This document shows positions 8,236 to 17,249 of a stretch of DNA of 64,000 bases, one piece after another (the stretch's first letter is position 1; each line of letters begins with the position of its first letter). The translations under genes and the position numbers were made by a program. The notes beneath the pieces were generated by a model. The model was not told the origin of the DNA, ran no database searches, and saw only the letters and a list, made by a program, of their open reading frames with translations. This DNA comes from an uncultured Tateyamaria sp. Its GTDB lineage: Bacteria > Pseudomonadota > Alphaproteobacteria > Rhodobacterales > Rhodobacteraceae. The stretch lies in NCBI RefSeq assembly GCF_947503415.1, contig NZ_CANNDS010000001.1, forward strand, positions 1,274,501 through 1,338,500, in the 5' to 3' direction.

Positions 8236-9114
8236 ATGTTTGTTTGTACCCTGTTAACGGATCCTGCCAATCCGTCCCTCGACCCTGCCCTGATCGACAA
8301 CCTGCGCAATGCGTGGGGTGGCGGCGATGTGCAGTGGTTGGCCGTGGACGAGGCGGCGGCGTTTTCGTTGGAGCGCGTGCCGGACAATCGGTGGGATGTG
8401 TGGGCAGATCTGCAGGCGCTGGGTGTGGATCTGGTGATTGCGCCAATGGAAAGGCGGCGCAAGAAGATGCTGATTGCAGACATGGACAGCACCATGATCC
8501 AGCAGGAGTGCATTGATGAACTGGCCGATGTGGCGGGATTTGGCGACCGGGTGAAGGCGATCACGGCCCGTGCCATGAATGGTGAACTGGATTTTGAGGC
8601 GGCCATTCGCGAGCGTGTCGGGCTGCTGAAAGACCTGCCGCAGAGTGTGATTGGCGACGTGTTGGCGACGCGGATCACGATGATGCCTGGTGGGTCGACG
8701 TTGCTGGCGACCATGAAGGCGCACGGCGCCTATGCTGCGTTGGTGTCCGGTGGGTTTACGGCGTTCACCTCTGCCGTGGCGGCGCATCTTGGGTTTGATG
8801 AAAACCGTGCCAATACCTTGCTAGCCGAAGCTGGTGTGCTGACCGGAGAGGTCAGGAGGCCGATTCTGGGACAGCAAGCCAAGGTCGATGCGCTGGAGGA
8901 GATTTCAGCCCGGCTTGGGATTGGTGAGGTCGATGTGCTGGCTGTTGGTGATGGGGCCAATGATCTGGGCATGTTGGCGCGCGCCGGGATGGGGGTGGCC
9001 CTGCACGCCAAGCCTGCCGTGGCGGCGCGATGTGATGTGCGGGTGAATTTCGGGGATTTGACGGCTCTGTTGTATCTTCAGGGTTACGCAAGGTCCGAGT
9101 TTGTGAGTGCGTAG
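8236..9114 (+). CDS. serB: Phosphoserine phosphatase
   Basis: SerB hydrolyses phosphoserine to serine, the last step of the pathway. It has 292 residues. The HAD motif I DMDST has Asp82 as nucleophile and Asp84. Motif II is VSGGFTAF and motif III/IV is GDGANDLGML. An N-terminal domain of about 75 residues precedes the HAD core, as in other alphaproteobacterial SerB. The start at 8236 (MFVCTLL) is preferred. An in-frame ATG at 8206 adds ten residues, and neither start has a strong ribosome site. The gene is divergent from serC-serA, so all three serine genes lie together. Confidence 0.93.
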   Translation: MFVCTLLTDPANPSLDPALIDNLRNAWGGGDVQWLAVDEAAAFSLERVPDNRWDVWADLQALGVDLVIAPMERRRKKMLIADMDSTMIQQECIDELADVAGFGDRVKAITARAMNGELDFEAAIRERVGLLKDLPQSVIGDVLATRITMMPGGSTLLATMKAHGAYAALVSGGFTAFTSAVAAHLGFDENRANTLLAEAGVLTGEVRRPILGQQAKVDALEEISARLGIGEVDVLAVGDGANDLGMLARAGMGVALHAKPAVAARCDVRVNFGDLTALLYLQGYARSEFVSA

Positions 9115-9170
9115 CGGCTCTGCCCGCGACCTGCGGCCTTCGCCGGGATTTTTCTAGAACACAGAAGATG
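9115..9170. repeat. Roseobacter-type GC-rich intergenic repeat, copy A
   Basis: The stretch has the layout GGCTCTGCCC, a GC-rich centre, CCGGGATTTTT, and AGAAGATG at the end. It shares this layout with copies at 12018-12074 and 39606-39662. It follows serB directly, and its CGGC-CTTC-GCCG hairpin plus T-run could terminate transcription. Confidence 0.55.
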
Positions 9171-9217
9171 GACCGAATCGTGGTACTCTTTTTCCAGCCA
9201 ACAGGGAGGGACTGGGC

Positions 9218-9532
9218 ATGCCGGAATATATGTTTGCCTATCATGGGGGGACGATCCCCGAGACGCAGGAAGAGGGTGAAAGGGCCATGGCGGCCTGGGG
9301 CAAGTGGTTTGAGGATATGGGAAAGGCCGTTGTGAATGGCGGACATCCTGTGGGGCAGTCGATGACTGTGACCGCATCGGGTGTCGCCGGGAATGGCGGG
9401 GCCAATCCGATATCCGGCTTTACCATTGTACAGGCCGACACGCCCGAGGAGGCGTGCGAGATGGCCAAGGGGTGCCCGATGGTTGCGGACGGCTCCGGGT
9501 CAGTCGAGGTGGCACCCGTCATCGAGATGTAA
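9218..9532 (+). CDS. YCII-related domain protein
   Basis: This is a 104-residue protein of the YCII/DGPF-like ferredoxin-fold family. It begins with a typical MPEYMFAYHGG strand and has an EEGERAMAAWGKWFEDMG helix and a late TPEEACEMAKGCP helix. The family's biochemical role is generally unknown. AGGGAGG lies just upstream of the ATG at 9218. The stop codon TAA is part of a REP-like palindrome. The gene stands alone between serB and the convergent asparaginase gene. Confidence 0.8.
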   Translation: MPEYMFAYHGGTIPETQEEGERAMAAWGKWFEDMGKAVVNGGHPVGQSMTVTASGVAGNGGANPISGFTIVQADTPEEACEMAKGCPMVADGSGSVEVAPVIEM

Positions 9533-9555
9533 GGCGGAGGTATCCTCCGCCTTTG
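9530..9555. repeat. REP-like palindrome, copy 7
   Basis: AAGGCGGAGG (9531-9540), TAT, CCTCCGCCTT (9544-9553) form a perfect 10-bp stem. The first bases form the stop codon of the YCII-type gene. Confidence 0.85.
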
Positions 9556-9583
9556 TGACTTGTGCGTGGTGCGGGGGGTAACT

Positions 9584-9609
9584 GTAAGGCGGATCTTGAT
9601 CCGCCCTAG
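9584..9609. repeat. REP-like palindrome, copy 8
   Basis: GTAA, then GGCGGATC (9588-9595), TT, GATCCGCC (9598-9605), then CTAG. The terminal CTA is the stop of the asparaginase gene on the minus strand. The copy is only 29 bases from copy 7, so convergent genes are separated by two palindromes. Confidence 0.85.
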
Positions 9610-10598
9610 AGCAGGGCGGGGGCGGCCCGCATGTGTCCTGTGACCAATCCGTCCCAGTTGCGGATGGGACCGTTGGTGTAGGCCAGTGCCTCCGGGTGGT
9701 TGGGATCAAGCGCGCCCAGCCGAACAAGGATTTGAGCGATGGCGCATTCGGCGGCCCGCGTGCTGCCGTCCGTGATCTTCAGCGCTACGCCCATCTTCTG
9801 ATCGGGCAGGATGGCGACAAAGAACGCCTCGGCCCCGGTTTTGATCGCGACCTTGCCGTTCATCGCGCGCATCAGGCGGGTGCAGGCGCGTCCTTCGCCA
9901 GCAACCAGATCGGGGTGGTGTGCCATTGCGCGATGCAGGAGAGCTTCGGCGCTGTCGTCATCTGCAGCGGCGAAGTGGGCCATGGCGCGCGCCATGCCAT
10001 GCAATGTGCAGGCGAAGTTGGGTGCGGAACAGCCGTCGATGCCGAAGCCAGGAGAGGTTTCACCCGTGACCCGTTCGAAGGCTTCGAGGCAAGCCTTTTG
10101 CACGGGGTGGTCAGGGTTAACATAGTCGGGACCCGCGCCAAGGTGTTTTGCCAGCGTCAGGAAGCCGGTGTGTTTGCCCGAGCAATTGTTGTGGATACGG
10201 CAGGGGGATTCGTGGGCGCGGATCATGGCATCCCGCACATCGATGTCGCGTGATTCCTGGGGGCCGCATTTGAAGTCGTCATCAGCACACCCAATGGCAT
10301 CCAGCCATGTGCCGACTTTGTCTGTGTGCACTTGAGCGCCCTGGTGGGACGCGCAGGCCAGCGCAAAATGTTCGGGTGTGAGGCTGTGGGCCGCGGCCGC
10401 GCCGCTTTGGATCAGGGGCAGCGCCTGGATCATCTTGGAGGACGAGCGGGGCAGCACGACGGTGCCCGGTTCACCCCAGCTTTCCACGATCTGGCCGGTG
10501 GCATCGCAGACCACCGCGTGGCCCTGATGGGCACTTTCCAGGAAAGGGCCGCGCCAGATTTCGGTCAGTGTCACAGCACCATGCGCCGGATGCGTCAT
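9606..10598 (-). CDS. Class 3 (Rhizobium ReAV-type) L-asparaginase
   Basis: This 330-residue protein belongs to the AnsA/COG4448 asparaginases, which hydrolyse asparagine to aspartate and ammonia. It is unrelated to the E. coli type. The class 3 active-site residues are recognisable: Ser-Ser-x-Lys in PRSSSKMIQ (about residues 50-58), Cys and Lys in NNCSGKH, and Cys in DGCSAPNF. No signal peptide is seen, so it is probably cytoplasmic. The gene stands alone and ends in a palindromic repeat that supplies its TAG stop. Assignment is firm at family level. Confidence 0.9.
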   Translation of the reverse strand: MTHPAHGAVTLTEIWRGPFLESAHQGHAVVCDATGQIVESWGEPGTVVLPRSSSKMIQALPLIQSGAAAAHSLTPEHFALACASHQGAQVHTDKVGTWLDAIGCADDDFKCGPQESRDIDVRDAMIRAHESPCRIHNNCSGKHTGFLTLAKHLGAGPDYVNPDHPVQKACLEAFERVTGETSPGFGIDGCSAPNFACTLHGMARAMAHFAAADDDSAEALLHRAMAHHPDLVAGEGRACTRLMRAMNGKVAIKTGAEAFFVAILPDQKMGVALKITDGSTRAAECAIAQILVRLGALDPNHPEALAYTNGPIRNWDGLVTGHMRAAPALL

Positions 10599-10774
10599 CT
10601 TTTCCTCACTTCTTGGCGATTTCCTGCCAATTCATCTTTCCTGCGTCGCGCGTTTCGCGCTAATGTGCCACTTGTCGAGAAGAAAGACCGCCCTTGCAAG
10701 AGAATGCGCTGAAAATGGCGTGCCCGTGGGACGGATCAGGTATTGAGGTTTGTGACAGCTTGGAGGCTGTGGTG

Positions 10775-11305
10775 ATGGCATTAGGAAAGACAGTAATTGG
10801 CTTGGTCGGCGCACTCTCGCTTATGGCGGGGGCTGGAGTTGCTCAGGAGCAAAGCACCAACCGTGTGGCGGCGAAAACCGACTGGAGCGTTTTTGTCGAG
10901 GATAACCCGACAGAATGCTGGGGTGTTGCGACGCCCAAGGAAGTGGTCAACACCCGCGAGGGCCGCGTTGTGGCGGCGACCCGGGGGCAGATCCTGTTGA
11001 TGGTCTTCTATCGCCCAAGCGCAGAGGCCAAGGGGCAGGTGGCGTTCACCGGCGGCTATCCATTCCGGCCGGGATCGACTGTGAATGTGAACATCAGTGG
11101 CAACGAGTTTGAGTTGTTCACCGATGGGGAGTGGGCGTGGCCTGCGACCCCGGCGGATGACTCCAAGATCGTGACCGCGATGAAACGTGGGGCCGACGCA
11201 ATTGTGACCGGCGTGTCGAGCCGTGGCACCACCACAAAAGATACGTTTTCACTGCTGGGCTTCACCGCCGCGGTCGAAGATGCCGAAGCCCGCTGCGGCG
11301 GGTAA
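10775..11305 (+). CDS. Invasion-associated locus B (IalB) family secreted protein
   Basis: The 176-residue precursor has a cleavable signal peptide (hydrophobic residues about 4-22, ending AGVAQ). The IalB-family domain follows, with TDWSVFVEDNPTECWGV near the N-terminus, a central RPSAEAKGQVAF stretch and a final conserved cysteine. Family members are periplasmic or secreted small beta proteins with poorly defined roles. TGGAGG upstream of 10775 fixes the start and excludes a longer reading. It is divergent from the asparaginase gene. No operon partners are seen. Confidence 0.85.
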   Translation: MALGKTVIGLVGALSLMAGAGVAQEQSTNRVAAKTDWSVFVEDNPTECWGVATPKEVVNTREGRVVAATRGQILLMVFYRPSAEAKGQVAFTGGYPFRPGSTVNVNISGNEFELFTDGEWAWPATPADDSKIVTAMKRGADAIVTGVSSRGTTTKDTFSLLGFTAAVEDAEARCGG

Positions 11306-11384
11306 CGCGCGACGAGATTTCAATTCACAAGGCCGCGAGGGGCTGTGCATCAGTGCACGGCCCCTTCGTGCATCTGAGCAGTTG

Positions 11385-11400
11385 GGAACTTATTGGTTCC
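11385..11400. promoter_or_regulatory. Candidate GRAAC-N6-GTTCC operator upstream of the AhpD-like gene
   Basis: GGAAC (11385-11389), six bases, GTTCC (11396-11400). The same geometry occurs twice before the TetR gene at 29332. The site is just upstream of TTATTAGAT, a possible -10, so binding could repress the AhpD-like gene. This is inference from sequence similarity only. Confidence 0.4.
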
Positions 11401-11442
11401 TTATTAGATCGCTTGGCGTCCCAATGCGAAAAGGAGACCCCA

Positions 11443-12012
11443 ATGGTCACCACAACTGTTCATAACCTCGACACTGCCCCCGACGCCTCGAAGCCCTTGC
11501 TGGAAAACTCCATCAAGGCGTTTGGTCGTCTGCCCAGCCTGCACGGCGTGATGGCGGAAAGCCCCGGCCTGCTTGAAGGCTACCAGCATCTGCACCGCCT
11601 TGCGATCAACGGGACCGCCTTCACTCCCGAAGAGCGGACTGTTGTGTGGATGGCCATCAATGTCGCCAACACCTGCCACTACTGCGTGCCCGCCCACACT
11701 GGCATCGCGAAGATGGAGAAAATCGACGAGGATATCGTGAACGCCCTGCGTGACGAGACCCCGTTGCCCGAGAAGCTGGAAGCGCTGCGCACCTTTACCC
11801 TGGCCATCCGCGAGAGCCACGGCCGCCCCGGCGCCGATGCCATCGCCGCCTTTGAGGCCGCCGGGTACGGCGAGCGCGCGATCCTGGATACGATTCTGAT
11901 CTATGCGCAGAAGGTGATGTCGAACTTTACCAATGCATTGTTTGAGACACCCACCGACGCGGCCTTTGCCCCGTTTGCATGGGAACCGAAAACGAGCGTT
12001 GCGGCCGAGTGA
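11443..12012 (+). CDS. Carboxymuconolactone decarboxylase/AhpD-like protein
   Basis: This all-helical protein of 189 residues carries the AhpD-type redox motif CHYC followed by a conserved His (NTCHYCVPAHTG, about residues 78-89). This points to a peroxidase-linked or disulfide-exchange role rather than lactone decarboxylation. AAAGGAG at 11430-11436 fixes the ATG at 11443. The upstream inverted repeat resembles two sites in front of a TetR-type gene at 29.3 kb, so regulation by that repressor is possible. The gene is monocistronic and is followed by a GC-rich intergenic repeat. Confidence 0.87.
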   Translation: MVTTTVHNLDTAPDASKPLLENSIKAFGRLPSLHGVMAESPGLLEGYQHLHRLAINGTAFTPEERTVVWMAINVANTCHYCVPAHTGIAKMEKIDEDIVNALRDETPLPEKLEALRTFTLAIRESHGRPGADAIAAFEAAGYGERAILDTILIYAQKVMSNFTNALFETPTDAAFAPFAWEPKTSVAAE

Positions 12013-12017
12013 TCTGT

Positions 12018-12074
12018 GGAGGGGGCTCTGCCCCCGCCCTTCGGGCCCCCCGGAGTTTATTTGGCAAGATGAAG
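12018..12074. repeat. Roseobacter-type GC-rich intergenic repeat, copy B
   Basis: GGGGGCTCTGCCCCCG, a GC-rich centre, CCCCGGAGTTTATTT and AAGATGAAGA follow the AhpD-like gene. The layout matches copies at 9115 and 39606. Confidence 0.65.
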
Positions 12075-12179
12075 AGAGCAGTGGTGTCGCGCCGCTGCTC
12101 TTTTTCGTTTGGGCGAATCCTTTTGATTGTCGGTTGCTTTCCTATATAGGGGCGCATCACCCCAACGATGGACAGAGCC

Positions 12180-13355
12180 ATGGCTGACGCGCCGATCACG
12201 CAGGATGTTTTGACGATCCCCCGGAAATTGCCGGAGGGGCCGATCAACCTTGTTGGTTTGACCCGTGTGCAGTTGCGCGAGGTGTTGATCGCTCATGGTA
12301 CGCCCGAAAAGCAGGCCAAGATGCGTGTGGGTCAGATCTGGCAGTGGATTTACCAGTGGGGTGTGCGTGACTTCGACGTCATGACCAACCTGTCCAAGGC
12401 ATACCGCGCCGAGTTGGCCGAGCGCTTTGTGATTGAGGTGCCTGAGGTTGTGTCCAAGCAGGTGAGTGTGGATGGCACCCGCAAGTGGTTGGTTCGCATT
12501 GCGGGCGGGCATGAGGTTGAGGTTGTCTTTATTCCCGAGGAAGACCGGGGGACGCTGTGTGTGTCCTCTCAGGTTGGTTGCACGCTGACCTGTTCTTTTT
12601 GCCACACCGGCACGCAGAAACTGGTGCGCAACCTGACCTCTGCCGAGATTGTGGGCCAGGTGATGATGGCGCGCGACGATCTGGATGAGTGGCCTGTGCC
12701 CGGTGCGCCCAAGGATGAGACGCGCCTGTTGTCGAATATCGTGCTGATGGGCATGGGCGAGCCGCTCTATAATTTCGAGAACGTGCGCGACGCGATGAAG
12801 ATCTGCATGGACGAGGAGGGCATTCAGTTGTCCCGCCGTCGGATCACGTTGAGCACATCGGGTGTGGTGCCGGAGATCGAGCGGACCGCGAATGAGATTG
12901 GTTGTCAGTTGGCCGTGTCCTTCCATGCGACCACGGATGAGGTCCGCAACAAACTGGTGCCTATCAACAAGCGGTGGAACATCGAGGCGTTGTTGGAGGC
13001 TTTGAAAGCCTATCCGCGCGGGCGTAATTCGGAACGCATTACCTTTGAATACGTGATGCTGGATGGTGTGAACGATACAGACGCTGATGCGCACCGGTTG
13101 GTGAAGCTGCTGGAGGGCATCCCGGCCAAGGTGAACCTGATCCCGTTCAACGAATGGCCTGGTGTGCCTTACAAGCGGTCGTCGAACAACCGTATCCGCG
13201 CTTTTGCCAACATCATTTACAATGCGGGCTATGCCAGCCCCATTCGCACGCCGCGGGGTGAGGATATTCTGGCCGCGTGTGGGCAGCTGAAATCCGCGAC
13301 CGAGCGCGCCCGCAAGAGCCGCAAGGAGATTGCTGCCGAAGCGGGTCTGGGGTGA
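12180..13355 (+). CDS. rlmN: Dual-specificity 23S rRNA/tRNA adenine-C2 methyltransferase
   Basis: RlmN is a radical-SAM enzyme that methylates A2503 of 23S rRNA and A37 of some tRNAs. It has 391 residues. The radical-SAM cluster motif [11 protein letters not shown] (CxxxCxxC) lies near residues 135-145. [11 protein letters not shown] motif follows, and a second conserved cysteine lies near the C-terminus (ILAACGQ). ATG 12180 (MADAPITQ) matches the usual N-terminus; an in-frame ATG at 12168 is possible. The stop overlaps the next gene as GTGA. Confidence 0.95.
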   Translation: MADAPITQDVLTIPRKLPEGPINLVGLTRVQLREVLIAHGTPEKQAKMRVGQIWQWIYQWGVRDFDVMTNLSKAYRAELAERFVIEVPEVVSKQVSVDGTRKWLVRIAGGHEVEVVFIPEEDRGTLCVSSQVGCTLTCSFCHTGTQKLVRNLTSAEIVGQVMMARDDLDEWPVPGAPKDETRLLSNIVLMGMGEPLYNFENVRDAMKICMDEEGIQLSRRRITLSTSGVVPEIERTANEIGCQLAVSFHATTDEVRNKLVPINKRWNIEALLEALKAYPRGRNSERITFEYVMLDGVNDTDADAHRLVKLLEGIPAKVNLIPFNEWPGVPYKRSSNNRIRAFANIIYNAGYASPIRTPRGEDILAACGQLKSATERARKSRKEIAAEAGLG

Positions 13356-13759
13356 CGTTTGACATTGTGACGGATGTGGAACGGTTTGACTTTGATCAGA
13401 TCGTGCCCGCTGTGCAGTCGAGTTACTGGGGGCAAGGGCGGCAGGCCGAAGATATTCGCCGCGCCTTTGCCGGATCAGCCGTGGTTGGTGTGTTCGAGGA
13501 TGGGCAGCAGGTCGCCGTCGCCCGGGCCATCACGGACGGTGTATATCACGCCTATATCTACGACCTGATCGTGTTTGAGCCGCACCGTGGGCGCGGGCTG
13601 GCCCATGTTCTGATGGACGCGTTGTTTTCGCACCCACAGCTGAAGGTGGTGTCAGGCTGGATGCTGTCGACCCGTGACGCGCACGGGCTGTATGAGAAAT
13701 ACGGCTTTGCCCCGATGGACCCAAACCGCACCATGTGGATGCGCCGCGCCCAAACCTAG
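13352..13759 (+). CDS. GNAT-family N-acetyltransferase
   Basis: The protein has 135 residues with the acetyl-CoA-binding motif A as [20 protein letters not shown] (about residues 71-90) and a C-terminal LYEKYGFAP. The acceptor is unknown. Translation very probably starts at GTG 13352, which overlaps the rlmN stop. This leaves no spacer, gives the expected N-terminus and implies coupling with rlmN. A longer start inside rlmN is rejected. Confidence 0.85.
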   Translation: MTFDIVTDVERFDFDQIVPAVQSSYWGQGRQAEDIRRAFAGSAVVGVFEDGQQVAVARAITDGVYHAYIYDLIVFEPHRGRGLAHVLMDALFSHPQLKVVSGWMLSTRDAHGLYEKYGFAPMDPNRTMWMRRAQT

Positions 13760-13877
13760 TTGCTCGCTATCCGTGTACTGTTCTCGAAATGGTCACAATC
13801 TTTTCCTGTTTGCGCACCAATAGGGCCTTGGTACTTCGGCATGACAGGCTCAGGGAAAAGGAAATGGAGTGATTGGT

Positions 13878-14090
13878 ATGTCGATTATCTTTGGACAAGA
13901 GCAATTTGCCGAAGCGCATGTTCTGGATCTGGTGAGCCGTGAGCGTAGCCAGGCGCTGTCGCGTCGCGAGTGGAAACACCGTTTGGCGGGCTATGGCTAT
14001 AGCATCCGCGAGACCGAGGCCGGTGACATTGTCGAAACACTGCCGCACCGCGTGCCTGTGTGCAAACTGCCAGCCGATGTCGCTGCCTGA
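13878..14090 (+). CDS. Small hypothetical protein (70 aa)
   Basis: A 70-residue soluble protein begins at ATG 13878, with GGAG 9 bases upstream. It is charged and helix-rich in the first half (RERSQALSRREWKHRLAGYGY), then ends DIVETLPHRVPVCKLPADVAA. I do not recognise a family. The spacing, codon use and ribosome site support a real gene. A short hairpin (TGTGGG/CCCACA, about 14097-14114) follows the stop. It is convergent with the LOG-family gene. Confidence 0.6.
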   Translation: MSIIFGQEQFAEAHVLDLVSRERSQALSRREWKHRLAGYGYSIRETEAGDIVETLPHRVPVCKLPADVAA

Positions 14091-14163
14091 ACTGACTGTG
14101 GGTTCAGGCCCACACTGTTTGCATTGATAACGTGCTGAATACGCCGGGCGCCTTGTTGTTGGA

Positions 14164-15006
14164 CTAGCGCCCCGGAATTTCACCACGTTTGTCGGTTGGC
14201 CCCCAGCTTTCGATCAATTCGATGGCTTCGTGCGCGGTATCGACAAAGCGGAACAGATCCAGATCGTCGGCAGAGATCGTGCCGGCATCGGCCAGCGCGT
14301 CCCAATTGATGATCTTCTCCCAGAAGGCCTTGCCAAACAGCAGGAAGGGCACGCGTTCCATGCGGCCCGTCTGGATCAAGGTCAGCGCTTCGAACAATTC
14401 GTCGAGCGTGCCGAAGCCGCCCGGGAAGACGCAGATGGCGCGGGCGCGCATCAGGAAGTGCATCTTGCGAATGCCGAAATAGTGGAAGTTGAAACACAGG
14501 TCAGGCGTGACAAAGGCGTTCGGCGCTTGTTCGTGGGGAAGAACGATGTTCAGCCCGATGGAATGGCCACCTGCGTCCACCGCCCCACGGTTGCCTGCCT
14601 CCATCACGCCGGGACCGCCGCCCGTGACGATGACGTTTTCAGTGCACCCGCTGTCAATGGATTTCAGGGTCATCAAGCGCGAAAACTCACGCGCTTCGTC
14701 ATAGAATTGCGACAGATCGGCAAGTGTTTGGGTGCGAGCACTGCCTTTGTCCACGGGGTCAGGGATTCGCGCACCACCAAACAGGACGATGGTTGATTCG
14801 ATCCCCTGCTCGTTCATCAGCATTTCGGGTTTGAGCAGTTCCAGTTGCAGCCGCACGGGGCGCAGTTCATCGCGGCACAGAAATTCCGGATCAGCAAAAG
14901 CCAGACCATACGCGGGCGACCGCGTTTGCGGTGTGTCGGGCACACCTTCGGCGGCTTGTCGGTCCGTGTGCGCATCGCGAAATGGGCTGCGGTGGTCGTC
15001 TTTCAT
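14164..15006 (-). CDS. LOG-family protein (nucleotide 5'-monophosphate phosphoribohydrolase-like)
   Basis: This 280-residue Rossmann-fold protein has the LOG/lysine-decarboxylase-like signature GGGPGVMEAGNRGA (about residues 128-141) and PGGFGTLDE (about 194-202). Characterised members release free bases from cytokinin or purine riboside monophosphates; older annotations as lysine decarboxylase are wrong. The first 60 residues are variable and probably flexible. AGGAG lies 7-8 bases before the ATG. It stands alone between a convergent small gene and a YdcZ-type permease gene. Confidence 0.87.
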   Translation of the reverse strand: MKDDHRSPFRDAHTDRQAAEGVPDTPQTRSPAYGLAFADPEFLCRDELRPVRLQLELLKPEMLMNEQGIESTIVLFGGARIPDPVDKGSARTQTLADLSQFYDEAREFSRLMTLKSIDSGCTENVIVTGGGPGVMEAGNRGAVDAGGHSIGLNIVLPHEQAPNAFVTPDLCFNFHYFGIRKMHFLMRARAICVFPGGFGTLDELFEALTLIQTGRMERVPFLLFGKAFWEKIINWDALADAGTISADDLDLFRFVDTAHEAIELIESWGPTDKRGEIPGR

Positions 15007-15078
15007 GCGTGGGCTCCTGTCCGCAAGGTCCTGAGTTAGTGGCAGGTTGGCAGCGCTTTGTCCACGCGTGGTCGTCTG

Positions 15079-15522
15079 TCAGACCTTGGACAATATGAGG
15101 CCGCTTGCCACCAGCACGACGCCAAGAACTCGAGGCACTGACACCTCGTGAATGGGCAGGCCAAAGGGGCCAAACGCATCCAGCGCCAGCGCAACGATAA
15201 GCTGCCCGAGGATCATGGCAGAGATGGCCGTGACCACGCCCAGCAGTGGGATCGTCCACAGAATGGCCCAGACATAGAACGCACCCAGAAGGCCGCCGAG
15301 CAAAAGCCAACGGTTCACCGACAGAACACGCGCGAGGTGGTCGACCTGACCAGAGGACAGCATGATCGCCAAGAGCACGACAAATCCCACGCCAAACGAA
15401 ATGGTGGCCGCCGCAACGCCAGAGCCAAGGCTGGCCCCGAGGGCTGCGTTCACCGGTGCCTGCAAAGCGGCAAGCGAGCCTGCAAGAATGATCACCGCCA
15501 ATGGAAACAATGTCTGCGTCAT
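15079..15522 (-). CDS. YdcZ/DUF606-family membrane protein
   Basis: This 147-residue membrane protein has about five hydrophobic segments and belongs to the DUF606 half-size relatives of the drug/metabolite transporters. Such proteins usually work as homo- or heterodimers; the substrate is unknown. AGGGAGG lies immediately upstream of the ATG. It is separated from the LOG gene by 72 bases on the same strand and is divergent from dapD. Confidence 0.83.
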   Translation of the reverse strand: MTQTLFPLAVIILAGSLAALQAPVNAALGASLGSGVAAATISFGVGFVVLLAIMLSSGQVDHLARVLSVNRWLLLGGLLGAFYVWAILWTIPLLGVVTAISAMILGQLIVALALDAFGPFGLPIHEVSVPRVLGVVLVASGLILSKV

Positions 15523-15698
15523 CTGAAAAACCTCCCTAAAATACCGTCAGGAGCGCCAGAAAAATTGACGCGTGACTGAGCCGTAGACTTGCCCGCCCCA
15601 GCCTTTGCAACAAGTCAGGAATACCCCCGTCCGATTGCAACGGCGGGTGGGTCCGCATATAGCACCGCCAACACATTGCACCGACAAAGGGGATCACC

Positions 15699-16526
15699 AT
15701 GTCCAACGCCCAGCTTGAAACCGCCATCGAAGCCGCGTGGGACGCCCGCGATAGCATCACGCCTGCGACCACGGGCGAGACGCGCGAGGCGATCGAGGAC
15801 ACGCTGAACGCTTTGGACAGTGGCAAGCTGCGTGTGGCGGAAAAGCAGGACAGCGGCGATTGGCATGTGAACCAGTGGGCCAAGAAGGCGGTGCTTCTGG
15901 GCTTTCGTATCAAGGACATGGAACAGCAGGATGGCGGCCCGCAGGGCGGCGGCTGGTGGGACAAGGTTGACAGCAAATTCATGGGCTGGGGCGAGAATCG
16001 TTGGAAAGAGGCAGGCTTTCGTGCCGTGCCAAACTGCATCGTCCGCAAGTCTGCTTTCATCGCACCGGGCGTGGTTCTGATGCCGTCTTTCGTGAACCTA
16101 GGCGCTTATGTGGACGAAGGCACTATGGTTGATACATGGGCGACCGTCGGCTCCTGCGCGCAGATTGGCAAGAACGTGCACCTGTCGGGCGGCGTGGGCA
16201 TTGGCGGTGTGTTGGAGCCGATGCAGGCCGGACCAACCATCATCGAGGACAACTGTTTTATCGGGGCCCGGTCCGAAGTGGTCGAAGGCTGCATCGTGCG
16301 CGAAGGGTCCGTACTGGGCATGGGCGTGTTCATCGGTCAGTCGACCAAAATCGTGGACCGCGAGACGGGCGAGTTTACCTATGGCGAAGTGCCTGCGGGG
16401 TCCGTTGTTGTGGCAGGGTCCATGCCGTCAAAGAATGGCGTGAACCTGTATTGCGCCGTGATCGTGAAAAAGGTGGACGAACGGACCCGCTCCAAGACAT
16501 CGATCAACGAATTGCTGCGCGACTGA
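15699..16526 (+). CDS. dapD: Tetrahydrodipicolinate N-succinyltransferase
   Basis: DapD uses succinyl-CoA to acylate tetrahydrodipicolinate in the succinylase branch of lysine and diaminopimelate synthesis. The 275-residue length is standard. The left-handed beta-helix hexapeptide repeats run from about residue 105 to 235 ([42 protein letters not shown]). AAAGGGG precedes the ATG. dapF lies 24 kb away, so the pathway genes are scattered. Confidence 0.96.
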   Translation: MSNAQLETAIEAAWDARDSITPATTGETREAIEDTLNALDSGKLRVAEKQDSGDWHVNQWAKKAVLLGFRIKDMEQQDGGPQGGGWWDKVDSKFMGWGENRWKEAGFRAVPNCIVRKSAFIAPGVVLMPSFVNLGAYVDEGTMVDTWATVGSCAQIGKNVHLSGGVGIGGVLEPMQAGPTIIEDNCFIGARSEVVEGCIVREGSVLGMGVFIGQSTKIVDRETGEFTYGEVPAGSVVVAGSMPSKNGVNLYCAVIVKKVDERTRSKTSINELLRD

Positions 16527-16583
16527 TCGGAACGAATGGCTTGCTCATCGGTTATCCCCTCAACTGACAGAGGGAGAAGACCG

Positions 16584-16835
16584 ATGACTGGACTGGGTTG
16601 GTTTGCCGCGATCATCGTGGGTGCGCTTGCGGGTTGGATCGCGGAAAAGATCATGAAGACCGATCATTCGCTGTTGCTGAACATCGTGTTGGGGATCCTT
16701 GGCGCGGTCGTGTTCAACGCGATCCTGACCTTTGTTTTCGGGTCGTCACTGGGTGGATGGATCGGGCAACTATTTGTGGGTGTCGTGGGTGCGTGCCTGC
16801 TAATCGCAGTGGGTCGCGCGGTCCGCAGCGCCTGA
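16584..16835 (+). CDS. GlsB/YeaQ/YmgE-family membrane protein
   Basis: This is an 83-residue protein of the transglycosylase-associated/GlsB family. It has three glycine-rich hydrophobic segments (residues about 4-20, 28-48 and 56-78), begins MTGLGWFAAIIVGALAGW and has the typical GxxGA patterns. Members are often induced by stress, but the molecular role is not clear. GGGAGAAG before ATG 16584 sets the start. The gene lies 57 bases after dapD. Confidence 0.85.
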   Translation: MTGLGWFAAIIVGALAGWIAEKIMKTDHSLLLNIVLGILGAVVFNAILTFVFGSSLGGWIGQLFVGVVGACLLIAVGRAVRSA

Positions 16836-16898
16836 CGCTTTTACACCGCCTCGAATTGGGCTAGGGCTGTCGCTGTCTAACTGCGGCGGCCCATTGTT

Positions 16899-17249
16899 AT
16901 GTCGAACTCCAAGAACCCAAAGACCAAGGCGCCATCGCGGCAGCAGGTTTATACGCTGGTTGTGCAGATAGGGCGCAAGGACGGTGACGGTCTGCCAGAC
17001 GGTGCGACCGGCGCAGCGCTCATGTGCTTTGCCAGCGGTGTGGACGAGGCGGAAGCAGTCCGTGAGACCGTGGCGCTGCTGAAGCAGGCGGATACCGCGC
17101 CCTTGGACGTGACAGGGTATGGCACCGCGGATGAGCGGTTGGCCGAAGGACATGAGATTGACGGCGAGGAGCGGGCTTTGATGCAGCGGGCGCTGGACGA
17201 GAATGCCGTGATTGTCGCGCAAGTGACGCCGTTTTTCGACAAGGATTAG
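16899..17249 (+). CDS. Conserved hypothetical protein (116 aa)
   Basis: The soluble 116-residue protein starts with a lysine-rich tail (SNSKNPKTKAPSRQ), then a beta strand QVYTLVVQIGRK and two acidic helices. The pattern suggests a small alpha/beta domain, but I do not recognise a characterised family. Its stop TAG shares bases with the opposing methyltransferase stop (TTAG at 17246-17249), so the two genes converge with a 4-base overlap. Confidence 0.7.
   Translation: MSNSKNPKTKAPSRQQVYTLVVQIGRKDGDGLPDGATGAALMCFASGVDEAEAVRETVALLKQADTAPLDVTGYGTADERLAEGHEIDGEERALMQRALDENAVIVAQVTPFFDKD

Noticed and set aside
14097-14114. Hairpin after the 70-residue gene as a terminator
   Set aside because: The stem is short and is not followed by a T-run, so I did not list it as a terminator.
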